Positions 42,188 to 50,457 of a DNA stretch of 51,114 nt are shown piece by piece. Both the position numbers and the translations under genes were made by a program. Within the stretch, counting starts at the first letter, position 1. Each line of letters opens with the position of its first letter. This stretch comes from a bacterium (GTDB lineage Bacteria; Acidobacteriota; Terriglobia; Terriglobales; Acidobacteriaceae), in NCBI GenBank assembly GCA_026225095.1, contig JAMFSC010000014.1:1-51114 (forward strand), read 5' to 3'. Under the pieces are notes generated by a model. It did not search any database and was not told the DNA's origin. It was given only the letters and a program-made list of their open reading frames with translations.

Positions 42188-43741
42188 TTAGCCGTTCTGC
42201 TTGTCGGCCTCGGTGCGGATGGTGCGGTAGCTGGCGTTGCCCTTCGACCAGACCAGCACCAGGACGTCCTTGCCGTTCGGGGAGCCGTGGACCTGGGTTG
42301 CGAACTGGTCGGCGGATCCGACGCTGTGACGGTTGACCTCGAGGATCACATCTCCAGGCTGGAGGCCGGCGTCCTCGGCGGGGCTGGCTGGGCGGACGTT
42401 CTCGACCAGCGCGCCCTGGACTTCGTCGGGGATGTTCATCTGCTGCCGGGCATTGGAGGTGAGGTTCGCGACGGCGAGGCCGAGACGGCCGCTCTTCGGG
42501 GATGCGGCGTCGGAGGTTGAGGCGAGTTCTTCTCTGTTGGCGTGGAACTGCCCGACGGTGAGGTTCAGGGTCAGCGGCTTGCCGTCACGGAGAACTCCGA
42601 GCGCGATCTTTGTTCCGGGCTGCTCCTGACTGACGGCGACCTGCAGGGCGCTGCCGTTGGCGATCCTCTGGCCGTTGAGCTGGACGATGACGTCGCCCTG
42701 CTTGATGCCGGCGTTGCCGGCGGGAGAGCTCGGTGTGACCTGTGCGACGATCGCGCCGGAGGCATCGTCGAGGTTGAAGAAGTGCGCGTTCTCGGGGGTC
42801 ACGTCGTTCATGCTGATGCCGAGGTAGCCGTGGTCGACGTGGCCGTGCTGGATGAGCTGGGCGGTCGTGGATTTGGCGATCTGGGCGGGAATTGCGAATC
42901 CCGCGCCTGCGAACGATCCGCTATCGGAGATGATAAAGGTGTTGATTCCGATGAGCTCGCCGTGCGCGTTGACGAGCGGGCCGCCGGAGTTGCCGGGGTT
43001 GATGGCGGCGTCGGTCTGGATGTAGCCGCCGGGCTTGCGGGCGTCGTCGGAGTATGGATTGGGACGGTCGACTGCGCTGACGATTCCGCGGGTGACGGAG
43101 AACTGGAAGTAACCGAAGGGGCTTCCGAAGGCGAGGACGGTCTGGCCGGGCTCAAGCTTGCTGGAGTCTCCCCAGGAGATTGCGGGGAGGCCGGTTGCGT
43201 CGACCTTTACGACGGCCAGGTCGGTGAGCTTGTCGACGCCGACGACCTTTCCGGTGAGGATGCGACGGTCGTGAAGCGTCACACGGATCTGGGTTGCTCC
43301 GTCGACGACGTGGCCGTTGGTGACGATGTAGCCGTCGGGAGAGATGATGACTCCGCTGCCGATTCCGTGCTGGAGCTGTGGAACCTGCGGCTGCGGGCGG
43401 CCACCGAAGCCGTGGCCGAAGAACTGGGCGAAGCCGGGTGGGAGACCCTGGACGGTGCCCTGTGCATCGTCGTCTGAGGTCTCCTGTTCGTGGCCCCTGG
43501 AGGTGACGGAGATGTTGACGACGGCGGGGGTGACGCGGGCGGCGAGCGACTCCATGGCCTGATCGAGGGAGGTGAGGGCGGCGACGCTGCGATCGTCGAG
43601 GGGTGAGGCTGAGACGGCGGCGGCGTGTACGCCGTTGTTGTTGAACCAGAGCACCGACCCGAGTGCCACGGTGGCGGCGATGGCGGAGGGGATGGCGGAG
43701 CGCTTCAGTGTAGCTATTAGATGATTAGTTGTTGCTGTCAT
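42188..43741 (-). CDS. htrA: HtrA/DegP-type periplasmic serine protease
   Basis: 517 residues. An N-terminal membrane anchor or signal (AIPSAIAATVALGSVLWFNN) is followed by a trypsin-like domain with the triad His (YIVTNGHVVDGA), Asp (KLTDLAVVKVDA) and Ser (INPGNSGGPLVNAHG). Two PDZ domains follow (about residues 310-400 and 420-510, e.g. GIKQGDVIVQLNGQRIANG and GLQPGDVILEVNRHSV). A Gly/Pro-rich loop (GFGGRPQPQVPQLQ) precedes the His. Start ATG at 43741 with AGGAG seven bases upstream. It lies 26 bases after the M56 peptidase gene, so the three genes BlaI-M56-HtrA are one operon, which suggests induction in response to an envelope signal. Confidence 0.93.
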   Translation of the reverse strand: MTATTNHLIATLKRSAIPSAIAATVALGSVLWFNNNGVHAAAVSASPLDDRSVAALTSLDQAMESLAARVTPAVVNISVTSRGHEQETSDDDAQGTVQGLPPGFAQFFGHGFGGRPQPQVPQLQHGIGSGVIISPDGYIVTNGHVVDGATQIRVTLHDRRILTGKVVGVDKLTDLAVVKVDATGLPAISWGDSSKLEPGQTVLAFGSPFGYFQFSVTRGIVSAVDRPNPYSDDARKPGGYIQTDAAINPGNSGGPLVNAHGELIGINTFIISDSGSFAGAGFAIPAQIAKSTTAQLIQHGHVDHGYLGISMNDVTPENAHFFNLDDASGAIVAQVTPSSPAGNAGIKQGDVIVQLNGQRIANGSALQVAVSQEQPGTKIALGVLRDGKPLTLNLTVGQFHANREELASTSDAASPKSGRLGLAVANLTSNARQQMNIPDEVQGALVENVRPASPAEDAGLQPGDVILEVNRHSVGSADQFATQVHGSPNGKDVLVLVWSKGNASYRTIRTEADKQNG

Positions 43742-43767
43742 GCGTCTTCTCCTGTTGCGATGAAGCG

Positions 43768-45057
43768 TTAGAGTTGGAAGATCAGCCAGCCGTTCCGGGT
43801 GGGAACGGCGGCGTAGGAAAACTGTGAGTCGGCGGTGACGGTCAGGGTGAGGTGGCTGCCTGGCTCGGCATCGTGCCATCTGGTCAGGACCACCCAGGGC
43901 GCGGTCTGGACTGGGCGCTCGGATACGAGGTTTGTCCGTACTCTTTGCGTGCGCTTTACCGGCACCGTCATCTTGACGTTTACGGGTCTCGGCATTGGCT
44001 GGGCGGCGGGTTGTGTCGCGTGTGCAGCCACCGGCCTGTTTGCGCTGGGAGGCATGACGGTGGATGCCTCGGCGATGGTGGGCGGGGGGCCGAAGCGGAT
44101 CAACTGCGGTGTGCCGTGCAGGGCGATTGCAGCGCCGGAGAGGCTGGTGAGAAGCGTCGCTGCCAGCACGGCGACGCGACGGGATGGCATCTCCCGTTCG
44201 GGGGTTCCGAGGATCCGGTGGATGCGGCGAGCGAGCTCTGTCCGGCGCTCGAAGGCGCCCAGGGCAAGCGAGAGTCCGCGGTGCCCGAGGGCGCGTTCCG
44301 CGAGATGCGCGAGGGTGCTCGCGTAGGCCTTGCGAGCTCCGGTCGATCGCATGACGGCGTCGTCGCAGGCAAGCTCGCGCTCGGCGCAGAGTCTGCGCTC
44401 GATCCAGAGGACGGCGGGATTGAGTGGGAAGAGCACGAGGCTGAGCTTCTGGAGAAGGTTCGTCCAGTCATCGTGGCGGCGGAGGTGCTCCATCTCGTGG
44501 AGGACGATCTGCCTCAGTTCGTGTGCGGGCACGGCCTCGAGGAGCCCTTCCGGAAGCAGGATGCGTGGCTTCAGGAATCCGGCGACGCTGGGTACGGCTA
44601 CTTCGTTGGACTGGCAGAGCTGCGCGATACGGCTGGACTGGTGGTTCGCGGGCAGGAGATTTGAGAGGTCGACGTTGAGCTTCAGGGGTGTGGCTGTTCG
44701 GGCGATTCGGCGGAGGAGGATGGCGCTGCGAACCAACTGGGCGGCGCGGATCAGCGATAGCATTGCCCAGAAGACCACCAGGCCGAGCGCCCAGCTTGCG
44801 CCGATGCGGATGGGCGTCTGGGGCTCCGCCGCTGGACCGGAAGTGTGACCGATTGCGGGGAGCAGGGGGGACGAAACCACAAGGAGCAGCGTTGCGGTCC
44901 AGACGATGGACCGGGTGCGGGCCGGAACTCCCGGGGTGAGGCGGAGTGCCAGGGCGACGCACATGGTCAGCAGGGCGCTCTGCCAGATTGCGGCGATCAG
45001 CGCTCCGGCCAGAACTGTGGTGTATACGGTTACACCGTGTAGAGGGAAGGGCATCAT
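43768..45057 (-). CDS. M56-family (BlaR1/MecR1-type) membrane metallopeptidase
   Basis: 430 residues. Several N-terminal transmembrane segments (VYTTVLAGALIAAIWQSALL, IVWTATLLLVVSSPLLPAI, ALGLVVFWAMLSLIR) flank the zinc motif HEMEH in IVLHEMEHLRRHDDW (around residue 210) and the third ligand region ERELACDDAVM. The C-terminal region after a last membrane segment (VLAATLLTSLSGAAIAL) is short, periplasmic, Pro-rich, and lacks the penicillin-binding sensor domain of BlaR1. ATG at 45057 overlaps the repressor's stop (ATGA) with AAGGAG before it. In this family the peptidase, when activated, leads to cleavage of the partner repressor. Confidence 0.88.
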   Translation of the reverse strand: MMPFPLHGVTVYTTVLAGALIAAIWQSALLTMCVALALRLTPGVPARTRSIVWTATLLLVVSSPLLPAIGHTSGPAAEPQTPIRIGASWALGLVVFWAMLSLIRAAQLVRSAILLRRIARTATPLKLNVDLSNLLPANHQSSRIAQLCQSNEVAVPSVAGFLKPRILLPEGLLEAVPAHELRQIVLHEMEHLRRHDDWTNLLQKLSLVLFPLNPAVLWIERRLCAERELACDDAVMRSTGARKAYASTLAHLAERALGHRGLSLALGAFERRTELARRIHRILGTPEREMPSRRVAVLAATLLTSLSGAAIALHGTPQLIRFGPPPTIAEASTVMPPSANRPVAAHATQPAAQPMPRPVNVKMTVPVKRTQRVRTNLVSERPVQTAPWVVLTRWHDAEPGSHLTLTVTADSQFSYAAVPTRNGWLIFQL

Positions 45058-45464
45058 GAGTGCTCCTTCCCGTCGGAGACGGTCTCGTCGGGGGCTGCGG
45101 CGATGGCCTGCTTCAGGCGGCGTAGCTCCTCGGGGGTGATGTCTTCGTCGCCGAGGAGGGAGAGGAGGAGGCGCTCGCGGGAGTTGCCGAAGAAGCGTTG
45201 GAGGAGGTGGGTGACCTCGGTGCGTCCGGCCTCGTGCTGGGCGATGCATGGGCTGTACAGGAAGGCCCGGCCCTCCTGCCGGTGGATGACGTAGCCCTTC
45301 TTTTCGAGGACCCGGATCGTGGTGAGGACGGAGGTGTAGGCGAGGGGCGTAGCGTCGGCGACGGCGGTCACCATGTCCGAGACAGCCGATTCGCCGCGCT
45401 GCCAGAGCACGCGCATGAGGCGGAGTTCGGCTTCGGTCAACGTGATGGAACGCTTTGGTGGCAT
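45054..45464 (-). CDS. BlaI/MecI/CopY-family repressor
   Basis: 136 residues from the ATG at 45464 (MPPKRSITLTEAELRLMRVLW). Winged-helix domain residues 1-80: WQRGESAVSDMVTAVADATPLAYTSVLTTIRVLEKKGYVIHRQEGRAFLYSP, the family signature with the wing R-E-G-R. The C-terminal half carries the dimerisation helices (VTHLLQRFFGNSRERLLLSLL). In BlaI proteins cleavage in this region by the partner M56 peptidase inactivates the repressor. First gene of the BlaI-M56-HtrA operon, with a palindromic operator candidate at 45517-45532. Confidence 0.92.
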   Translation of the reverse strand: MPPKRSITLTEAELRLMRVLWQRGESAVSDMVTAVADATPLAYTSVLTTIRVLEKKGYVIHRQEGRAFLYSPCIAQHEAGRTEVTHLLQRFFGNSRERLLLSLLGDEDITPEELRRLKQAIAAAPDETVSDGKEHS

Positions 45465-45516
45465 TGCTTGGTCGGCACCGCCCTGGAGAAGATTCCTGCT
45501 GTCTCTACAGACGGGC

Positions 45517-45532
45517 AACTAATGGATTAGTT
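45517..45532. promoter_or_regulatory. Palindromic operator candidate for the BlaI-type repressor
   Basis: AACTAATGGATTAGTT: a perfect 7-base inverted repeat around GG, 52 bases upstream of the repressor start. A possible -35 TTGCCC overlaps its right side on the minus strand, with GAATCT 17 bases on. A half-site ATTAGTT also occurs at the htrA start (43724-43730). The ACTA/TAGT ends resemble BlaI operator halves. Confidence 0.6.
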
Positions 45533-45565
45533 AGCAGGCTGTCCACGGGGATTTCGTACGGGCAT

Positions 45566-45634
45566 CGTGGAGGACGCAGATTCCCTGCGGGAACGACAGA
45601 CAGAAGAGCAACGACCAATGCGGCAAGGCTGATT
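45566..45634. repeat. Intergenic repeat family 3, copy c
   Basis: GTGGAGGACGCAGA, TTCCCTGCGGGAA (inverted repeat), CGACAGACAGAAGAGCAACG and ACCAATGCGGCAAGGCT in the same order as copies at 31924 and 32042. It lies between the BlaI operator and the SDR gene's stop. Confidence 0.7.
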
Positions 45635-45638
45635 TGGG

Positions 45639-46409
45639 TTAGACCCATCCGCCATCGAGGACGTAGCTCTGGTTGGTGATTCCGGCGCTGTCGTCGGCGG
45701 CCAGGAACAGGGTGAGACGAGCAACCTCCTCGGGCTGGAGCATCCGCTTGAGCGCCTGATTTCTGAGGACTTCCGCCTCGTACTCGGGGGTGAACCAGAG
45801 CTGCTTCTGGCGCTCGGTGAGGACGGCTCCGGGGAGGATGCAGTTGACGCGGATGTTGTCGCGGCCGAGTTCGTGGGCCAACGTCCGGGTGAGGCCGACG
45901 ACTGCTGCCTTGGCGGTTACGTAGACCGGGAGGCCGGTCGACGGAATGACCCATCCGATGGAGCTCATCTGGATGATGGAGCCTCTCTGGGCCTTCCGCA
46001 TCGCTGGAATCACGGCCTGGCTGAGGAAGAACTGGTGTTTGAGGTTCACTGCCATCATGCGGTCCCACATCTCGGAGGTGACGGCTTCAATGGAGTGCCG
46101 GGTGTCGTTGGCGGCGTTGTTGACGAGGACGTCGACGGTGGAGAAACGTTCGAGGATGACGGCCATCGTCTTCTGCAGGGCTTCGATGTCGGTGAGATCG
46201 CAGCGGTAGAAGGCGGGGGTTCCGTGGAGGCGTTCGGTGAGGGCGGCGGCGGCTTCATCCTGAATGTCGAGGAAGGCGACGGAGGCTCCCTGTGCGACGA
46301 AGGCCTCGACGATGGAGGCGCCGATGCCGCTGGCTCCTCCGCTTACGACGACGACGCGTCCGCGAAGGCTTGGATACTGCGCGAACTGTGCGTTGCGATC
46401 AGGCGTCAT
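45639..46409 (-). CDS. Short-chain dehydrogenase/reductase
   Basis: 256 residues from the ATG at 46409 (MTPDRNAQFAQYPSL), with AAGGA nearby upstream. Rossmann motif VVVVSGGASGIGASIV (TGxxxGxG), VLVNNAAND, active-site Ser in IIQMSSIGWV, and YVTAK (Tyr and Lys), then the C-terminal IRVNCILPGAVLT and DDSAGITNQSYVLDGGW, all typical of classical SDRs. Cofactor NAD is suggested by Asp in FLDIQDE at the end of strand 2. The substrate is likely a sugar or sugar acid by neighbourhood (a glycolate/lactate oxidase-like gene is divergent), but this is only suggestive. Confidence 0.92.
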   Translation of the reverse strand: MTPDRNAQFAQYPSLRGRVVVVSGGASGIGASIVEAFVAQGASVAFLDIQDEAAAALTERLHGTPAFYRCDLTDIEALQKTMAVILERFSTVDVLVNNAANDTRHSIEAVTSEMWDRMMAVNLKHQFFLSQAVIPAMRKAQRGSIIQMSSIGWVIPSTGLPVYVTAKAAVVGLTRTLAHELGRDNIRVNCILPGAVLTERQKQLWFTPEYEAEVLRNQALKRMLQPEEVARLTLFLAADDSAGITNQSYVLDGGWV

Positions 46410-46529
46410 GATCTTCCTTGGAGATGCCGTCCAGTCCACTGACCTGACTAATATACAGAGGGTGCGGCCTCGCCCTATACTCGGCTTTTGCACCCACACC
46501 CCATTGCGCGATTTCAAGGATCAGGATCC

Positions 46530-49481
46530 ATGGCCCCTGTAGCACCCTTCCGCATCCTCCAGAATGTTTCTCCAGCGTCATCCAGGCACTCTCATGAACA
46601 GTTCTCCGCGGGCGTCGAGCTGGAACGGCGGTTGAGGGCCACCGTGCGGGGGGAGGTTCGGTTCGATGCGGGGTCTCGGGCTTTGTACGCTACGGATGCC
46701 TCGAACTACAGGCAGGTTCCGATCGGGCTTGTCGTTCCGCTCGATGCTGAGGATGTTGAGGCAACGATTGCGGCTTGCCGGGAGTTCGATGCGCCTGTTC
46801 TTTCCCGGGGGGCTGGGACTTCGCTGGCGGGGCAGTGCTGTAACGTCGCGGTGGTGCTCGACTTTTCGAAGTATATGCATGGGGTCTTGTCGCTGGACCC
46901 GGGGAACCGCACGGCGCGCGTGCAGCCGGGGATCGTGCTGGATGCGTTGCGGTTTGAGGCGGAGAAGCACGATCTGACATTCGCTCCTGACCCTGCGACG
47001 CACAGTCGATGCACCCTTGGTGGGATGATCGGGAACAACTCCTGTGGGGTCCATGCACTGATGGGTGGGAAGACCGTCGACAACGTGGAGGCGCTGGAGA
47101 TCCTGCTGTACGACGGAACGCGGATGACGGTGGGACCGACAACGGAGATGGAGTTGGACGCGATCATCGCCGGGGGAGGACGCAAGGGGGAGATCTATGC
47201 GGGGTTGAAGCGTCTTCGTGACACGTATTCTGTGCTGGTCAAAGAGCGATTTCCGGATATTCCGCGGCGCGTCTCGGGGTACAACCTGGACCAGCTTCTG
47301 CCGGAGAACGGCTTCAATGTTGCGCGGGCGTTGGTTGGATCCGAGGGGACATGCGTCACGATTCTGGAGGCTGTATGTGAGCTGAAACCGAGCCCGCAGC
47401 ATCGGCGACTGGTTGCGCTGGCTTTTGCGGATGTCTTTACGGCTGCGGACCATGTGCCGGCGGTGCTGGCCTTCGGACCGATCGGTCTGGAGGGGTTCGA
47501 TGGGTTGCTGGTGGACTTTATGCTGCGCAAGAATCTCGCCGTGGACGACGTCACACTGCTTCCGCCGGGACGGGGTTTTCTGCTGTGTGAGTTTGGGGCC
47601 GACTCGGCGGAGGAGGTCGATCGGATGACGCTGGCGCTGCTTGGTGCGCTGCCCACGTTTTCGGTCGTCCCTGCGTTCGCGACGTACACGGAGGAGGAGG
47701 CGGCGCGGGTGTGGAAGGTTCGGGAGTCGGGGCTTGGGGCCTCGGTGTTCGTGCCGGGTGAGCGAAATGGGTGGGAGGGCTGGGAGGACTCGGCGGTGCG
47801 GCCGGAGGTGCTGGGTGATTATCTGCGCGAGCTGGTGAAGTTGATCGACGCCTATGGCTATCGCACGCCGATGTATGGGCACTTCGGCCAGGGCTGCGTG
47901 CATCTGCGGATCACCTTCGACCTGAAGACGGCAGAGGGGATTGCCAACTATGGCCGCTTCATCGAGCAGGCTGCGGACATCGTGTTGAAGTATGGGGGGT
48001 CGCTCTCGGGCGAGCATGGGGATGGGCAGGCGAGGGCTTCGCTTTTGCCGAAGATGTTCGGGCCGGAGTTGATGCAGGCCTTTGTCGAGTTCAAGGCGCT
48101 TTGGGACCCGACGAATCGGATGAACCCGGGGAAGCTCATCGATCCGATTGCGGTCTATACGCCGGTTGACAACCTTCGGCTTGGTGCCGGATACACGCCG
48201 ACACAGGTGAAGACCTGGTTTCAGTATCCGGGGGATGGGGGCTCCTTCTCGGAGGCGACGAGCCGGTGTGTCGGGGTTGGAGCGTGCCGCAAGGTGGATG
48301 GCGGAACGATGTGTCCGAGCTACATGGCGACGCGTGAGGAGAAGCACTCGACCAGGGGGCGGGCGCATCTGCTGTGGGAGATGATGCAGGGGAAGGTGCT
48401 GGGCGATATTGCGACGGATGGCTGGCGCAATCAGGAGGTGAAGGAGGCGCTCGACCTGTGTCTCTCGTGCAAAGCGTGCAAGACGGAGTGCCCGGTCAAC
48501 GTTGACATGGCCACCTGGAAGTCGGAGTTTCTTGCGTACTTCTATGAGGGCAGGCTGCACCCGCTTCAGCACTATGCGTTCGGTCATATGGATCGTTGGG
48601 CTTCGCTTGCGGCGATTGCTCCGGCGCTGGCCAATCTTCCGTTGCGGATCCCGATGTTCAACAAGGTGGTGAAGTCGATTCTGGGGATCGCTCCGCAGCG
48701 TAGTCTTCCGCGGTTTGCCTCAAAGAACTTCCGGGATGAGTTCAACCGGGGGCCGCGGGTGAGATCTGGTGGGACGAAGGTACTGCTGTGGCCGGATACG
48801 TGGAACAACTACTTCCATCCACAGGGGCTCCACGCGGCTGTGAAGGTGCTCGGCAGCGCGGGGTGCTCGGTTCAGATTCCGAGAGATCATATCTGCTGCG
48901 GTCGGCCGCTGTACGACTTCGGCTTTCTGGATGAGGCTCGGAGCTATCTGGCGAAGATACTCGACACGTTTGAGGGGCAGATCATGGCGGGCATGCCGGT
49001 CGTGATGCTGGAGCCGAGTTGCGCCAGTGTCTTTCGGGATGAGCTGGTCAATTTCTTTCCGTTGGACGCGCGTGCCATCCGGCTCTCGCAACAGACCATC
49101 ATGCTGAGCGAGATGCTGACTCGTTCGAACTTTGAAGCGCCCCCGATGCCTGGTCGCAGGATCGTGGTGCATGGACACTGTCACCAGAAGGCGTTGATGA
49201 CGATGAAGGATGAGATGAGGCTGCTGCGGGCGACGGGGGCCCAGGTCGATCTGCTCGACTCGGGCTGCTGCGGGATGGCGGGTCCGTTCGGATTTGAGGA
49301 GGACAAGTTTTCGGTCTCGCAGACGCTCGCGGAACGGGTTCTCTTGCCGGCTGTCCGGGCTGCCGCTCCGGGGGATGTTCTCGTGTCCAATGGATTCAGT
49401 TGTCGCGAGCAGATCAGCCAGAATACTTCGCGGCGTGCGGTGCACCTTTCGGAGGTTCTCGCGGGGGACCTGAAGTCTTGA
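46530..49481 (+). CDS. FAD-linked oxidase/Fe-S fusion protein (GlcD-GlcF/Dld-like)
   Basis: About 983 residues from the ATG at 46530. The N-terminal half has the FAD-binding_4 domain with PVLSRGAGTSLAGQCC and ATHSRCTLGGMIGNNSCGVHAL, then the FAD-linked oxidase C domain (GHFGQGCVHLRI, SLSGEHGDGQARASLLPKMFG). The C-terminal half has two cysteine clusters (CVGVGACRKVDGGTMCPSYM and CLSCKACKTECPVN) and two CCG domains: DHICCGRPLYDFG with EPSCAS, and HGHCHQKAL with GCCGMAGPFG. This is the one-chain version of glycolate/lactate oxidase or similar 2-hydroxyacid dehydrogenase, cytosolic or membrane associated. Substrate not determined. Divergent from the SDR gene, with which it may be co-regulated. 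Confidence 0.93.
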   Translation: MAPVAPFRILQNVSPASSRHSHEQFSAGVELERRLRATVRGEVRFDAGSRALYATDASNYRQVPIGLVVPLDAEDVEATIAACREFDAPVLSRGAGTSLAGQCCNVAVVLDFSKYMHGVLSLDPGNRTARVQPGIVLDALRFEAEKHDLTFAPDPATHSRCTLGGMIGNNSCGVHALMGGKTVDNVEALEILLYDGTRMTVGPTTEMELDAIIAGGGRKGEIYAGLKRLRDTYSVLVKERFPDIPRRVSGYNLDQLLPENGFNVARALVGSEGTCVTILEAVCELKPSPQHRRLVALAFADVFTAADHVPAVLAFGPIGLEGFDGLLVDFMLRKNLAVDDVTLLPPGRGFLLCEFGADSAEEVDRMTLALLGALPTFSVVPAFATYTEEEAARVWKVRESGLGASVFVPGERNGWEGWEDSAVRPEVLGDYLRELVKLIDAYGYRTPMYGHFGQGCVHLRITFDLKTAEGIANYGRFIEQAADIVLKYGGSLSGEHGDGQARASLLPKMFGPELMQAFVEFKALWDPTNRMNPGKLIDPIAVYTPVDNLRLGAGYTPTQVKTWFQYPGDGGSFSEATSRCVGVGACRKVDGGTMCPSYMATREEKHSTRGRAHLLWEMMQGKVLGDIATDGWRNQEVKEALDLCLSCKACKTECPVNVDMATWKSEFLAYFYEGRLHPLQHYAFGHMDRWASLAAIAPALANLPLRIPMFNKVVKSILGIAPQRSLPRFASKNFRDEFNRGPRVRSGGTKVLLWPDTWNNYFHPQGLHAAVKVLGSAGCSVQIPRDHICCGRPLYDFGFLDEARSYLAKILDTFEGQIMAGMPVVMLEPSCASVFRDELVNFFPLDARAIRLSQQTIMLSEMLTRSNFEAPPMPGRRIVVHGHCHQKALMTMKDEMRLLRATGAQVDLLDSGCCGMAGPFGFEEDKFSVSQTLAERVLLPAVRAAAPGDVLVSNGFSCREQISQNTSRRAVHLSEVLAGDLKS

Positions 49482-49579
49482 AGCGGATCCGTGCTTTTCC
49501 TCACCCGAGGCGCAGGGTGGGGAGAAGAATGGGCAGAGGGGAGCGGTTACGAGGGAGGTTTGCCTGTAAGTTTAGATTT

Positions 49580-49603
49580 TGGAGGCGCGGGTCGGGATCG
49601 AAC
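49580..49603 (-). other. 3' end fragment of a tRNA gene (tRNA-Cys-like), putative attachment site
   Basis: On the minus strand the 24 bases begin GTTCGATCCCGAC and end CGCGCCTCCA: the T-loop, the 3' half of the T-stem, the 3' acceptor strand and an encoded CCA. The matching 5' T-stem half and everything before it (anticodon and D arms) are absent. The acceptor end matches tRNA-Cys most closely. A fragment like this is left on the far side when an element integrates into a tRNA gene, and conjugation-type genes follow to the right. The orientation fits (element, then fragment, then chromosome). Confidence 0.55.
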
Positions 49604-49753
49604 GCATCTCCCGCTTTGAAAACATGTAACTTGCACATTCTAAAAAGGGACAAAAGTGCTAGAATGCCGAGAGCGGCCAGCAGTTAGCACAAAATCTACG
49701 ACCGCTCAGTGACAATGAAGTCGCTTCCGCGATCACGTTCCTCGTTCTGATGC

Positions 49754-50013
49754 TCAGCTTCCGAAGAAAAACTGAATCGGCTTCTTGTACAGCTTCGCCA
49801 ACTGAATCAGCTCCATAAGATCCACTCGCCGGTCTCACACTTCGACAAGAATGAATGCGACATGCCGAGGTGCTCGGAAACCTCGCGCTGGCTGAGACCG
49901 ATTTCTTCTCTTGCGTTTATCAACCGGCGAAGCACATCATCGTACATTCCCTGGTACGGAGCGGTGCGGGCCTTTCGCGACTTTCGGGTTTCGGCTTCGG
50001 CGCGCTGCTTCAC
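49754..50013 (-). pseudogene. XRE-family regulator, frameshifted
   Basis: Starts MKQRAEAETRKSRKARTAPY, with the helix-turn-helix YDDVLRRLINAREEIGLSQREVSEHLGMSHSFLSKCETGE near residues 24-62. After CETGE the frame runs into WILWS and a stop at 49807, but the -1 frame continues VDLMELIQLAKLYKKPIQFF and FGS to a stop at 49754, which is how family members continue after CETGERR. The two parts together give about 88 residues, the usual length. The lost segment is equivalent to the two Arg codons plus one base: a 7-base deletion across a GGCGAG direct repeat explains it exactly. The regulator is thus broken in its C-terminal part. It probably once controlled the nearby mobile element. Confidence 0.75.
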
Positions 50014-50042
50014 AACTTAAGTTTGTGGAAGCCTTGACGAAT

Positions 50043-50056
50043 CCCCTAATACGGGG
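50043..50056. promoter_or_regulatory. Short inverted repeat in the divergent region (possible operator)
   Basis: CCCCTAATACGGGG: CCCC and GGGG arms around six bases. It lies between the XRE pseudogene start and the divergent 73-residue ORF, where an XRE operator would be expected. A weak TTGACG lies about ten bases to the left. Tentative. Confidence 0.35.
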
Positions 50057-50095
50057 CATGTTGGAGAAGTCGTGTGCGGTTCGATAGGAGTCGGA

Positions 50096-50317
50096 ATGGG
50101 AAGCGAAGGACCAACCGAGTGTTCAACCCTCAGCGGCAAAACAATCATGACGCTCAACATCTTCCGTGCCACAACGAATGGCACCGAGATTCAGATCGAT
50201 TTCACCGACGGGACTAGCTTCAACTGTCTGGTCTCGAATCGGACTGAAATAGAGGCAAGTCTCTCGGTGTGTGGAGCCGGCGAACCGCAAGTGCTGGAGC
50301 AGTACCTCTCCAAATAG
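50096..50317 (+). CDS. Hypothetical small protein next to the mobile-element remnant
   Basis: 73 residues from the ATG at 50096, chosen because AGGAG lies five bases upstream (the ATG at 50147 lacks a site). The sequence has a possible two-stranded sheet (LNIFRATTNGTEIQIDFTDGTSFNCLVSN) and an acidic tail (EPQVLEQYLSK). No family recognised. Base composition is close to that of the adjoining XRE remnant and less GC-rich than the chromosome to the left, so it probably belongs to the element. Confidence 0.5.
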   Translation: MGSEGPTECSTLSGKTIMTLNIFRATTNGTEIQIDFTDGTSFNCLVSNRTEIEASLSVCGAGEPQVLEQYLSK

Positions 50318-50457
50318 TTCTCAGAAATCTCCCCGACTCACCACCCATCATTACCCGCAGGAATAGTGCTCTTCCAAGAAGTGATTGGACGCTGAGCCTT
50401 TCCGCTTCTACGTTTGCGCCATACCCCGACGAACTTGAGTCGGATGGAGGTGCGAAC

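Noticed and set aside
49580..49660. Complete tRNA-Cys gene
   Set aside because: Only the 3' T-loop to CCA segment fits. The 5' T-stem half does not pair and no anticodon or D arm follows within 80 bases, so it is a fragment.
49656..49689. Inverted repeat GTGCTA/TAGCAC around a GCCG/CGGC inner pair
   Set aside because: Resembles half of a CIRCE site turned inside out, with the wrong arm order and no chaperone gene nearby. Too short to call a terminator, as no T run follows.
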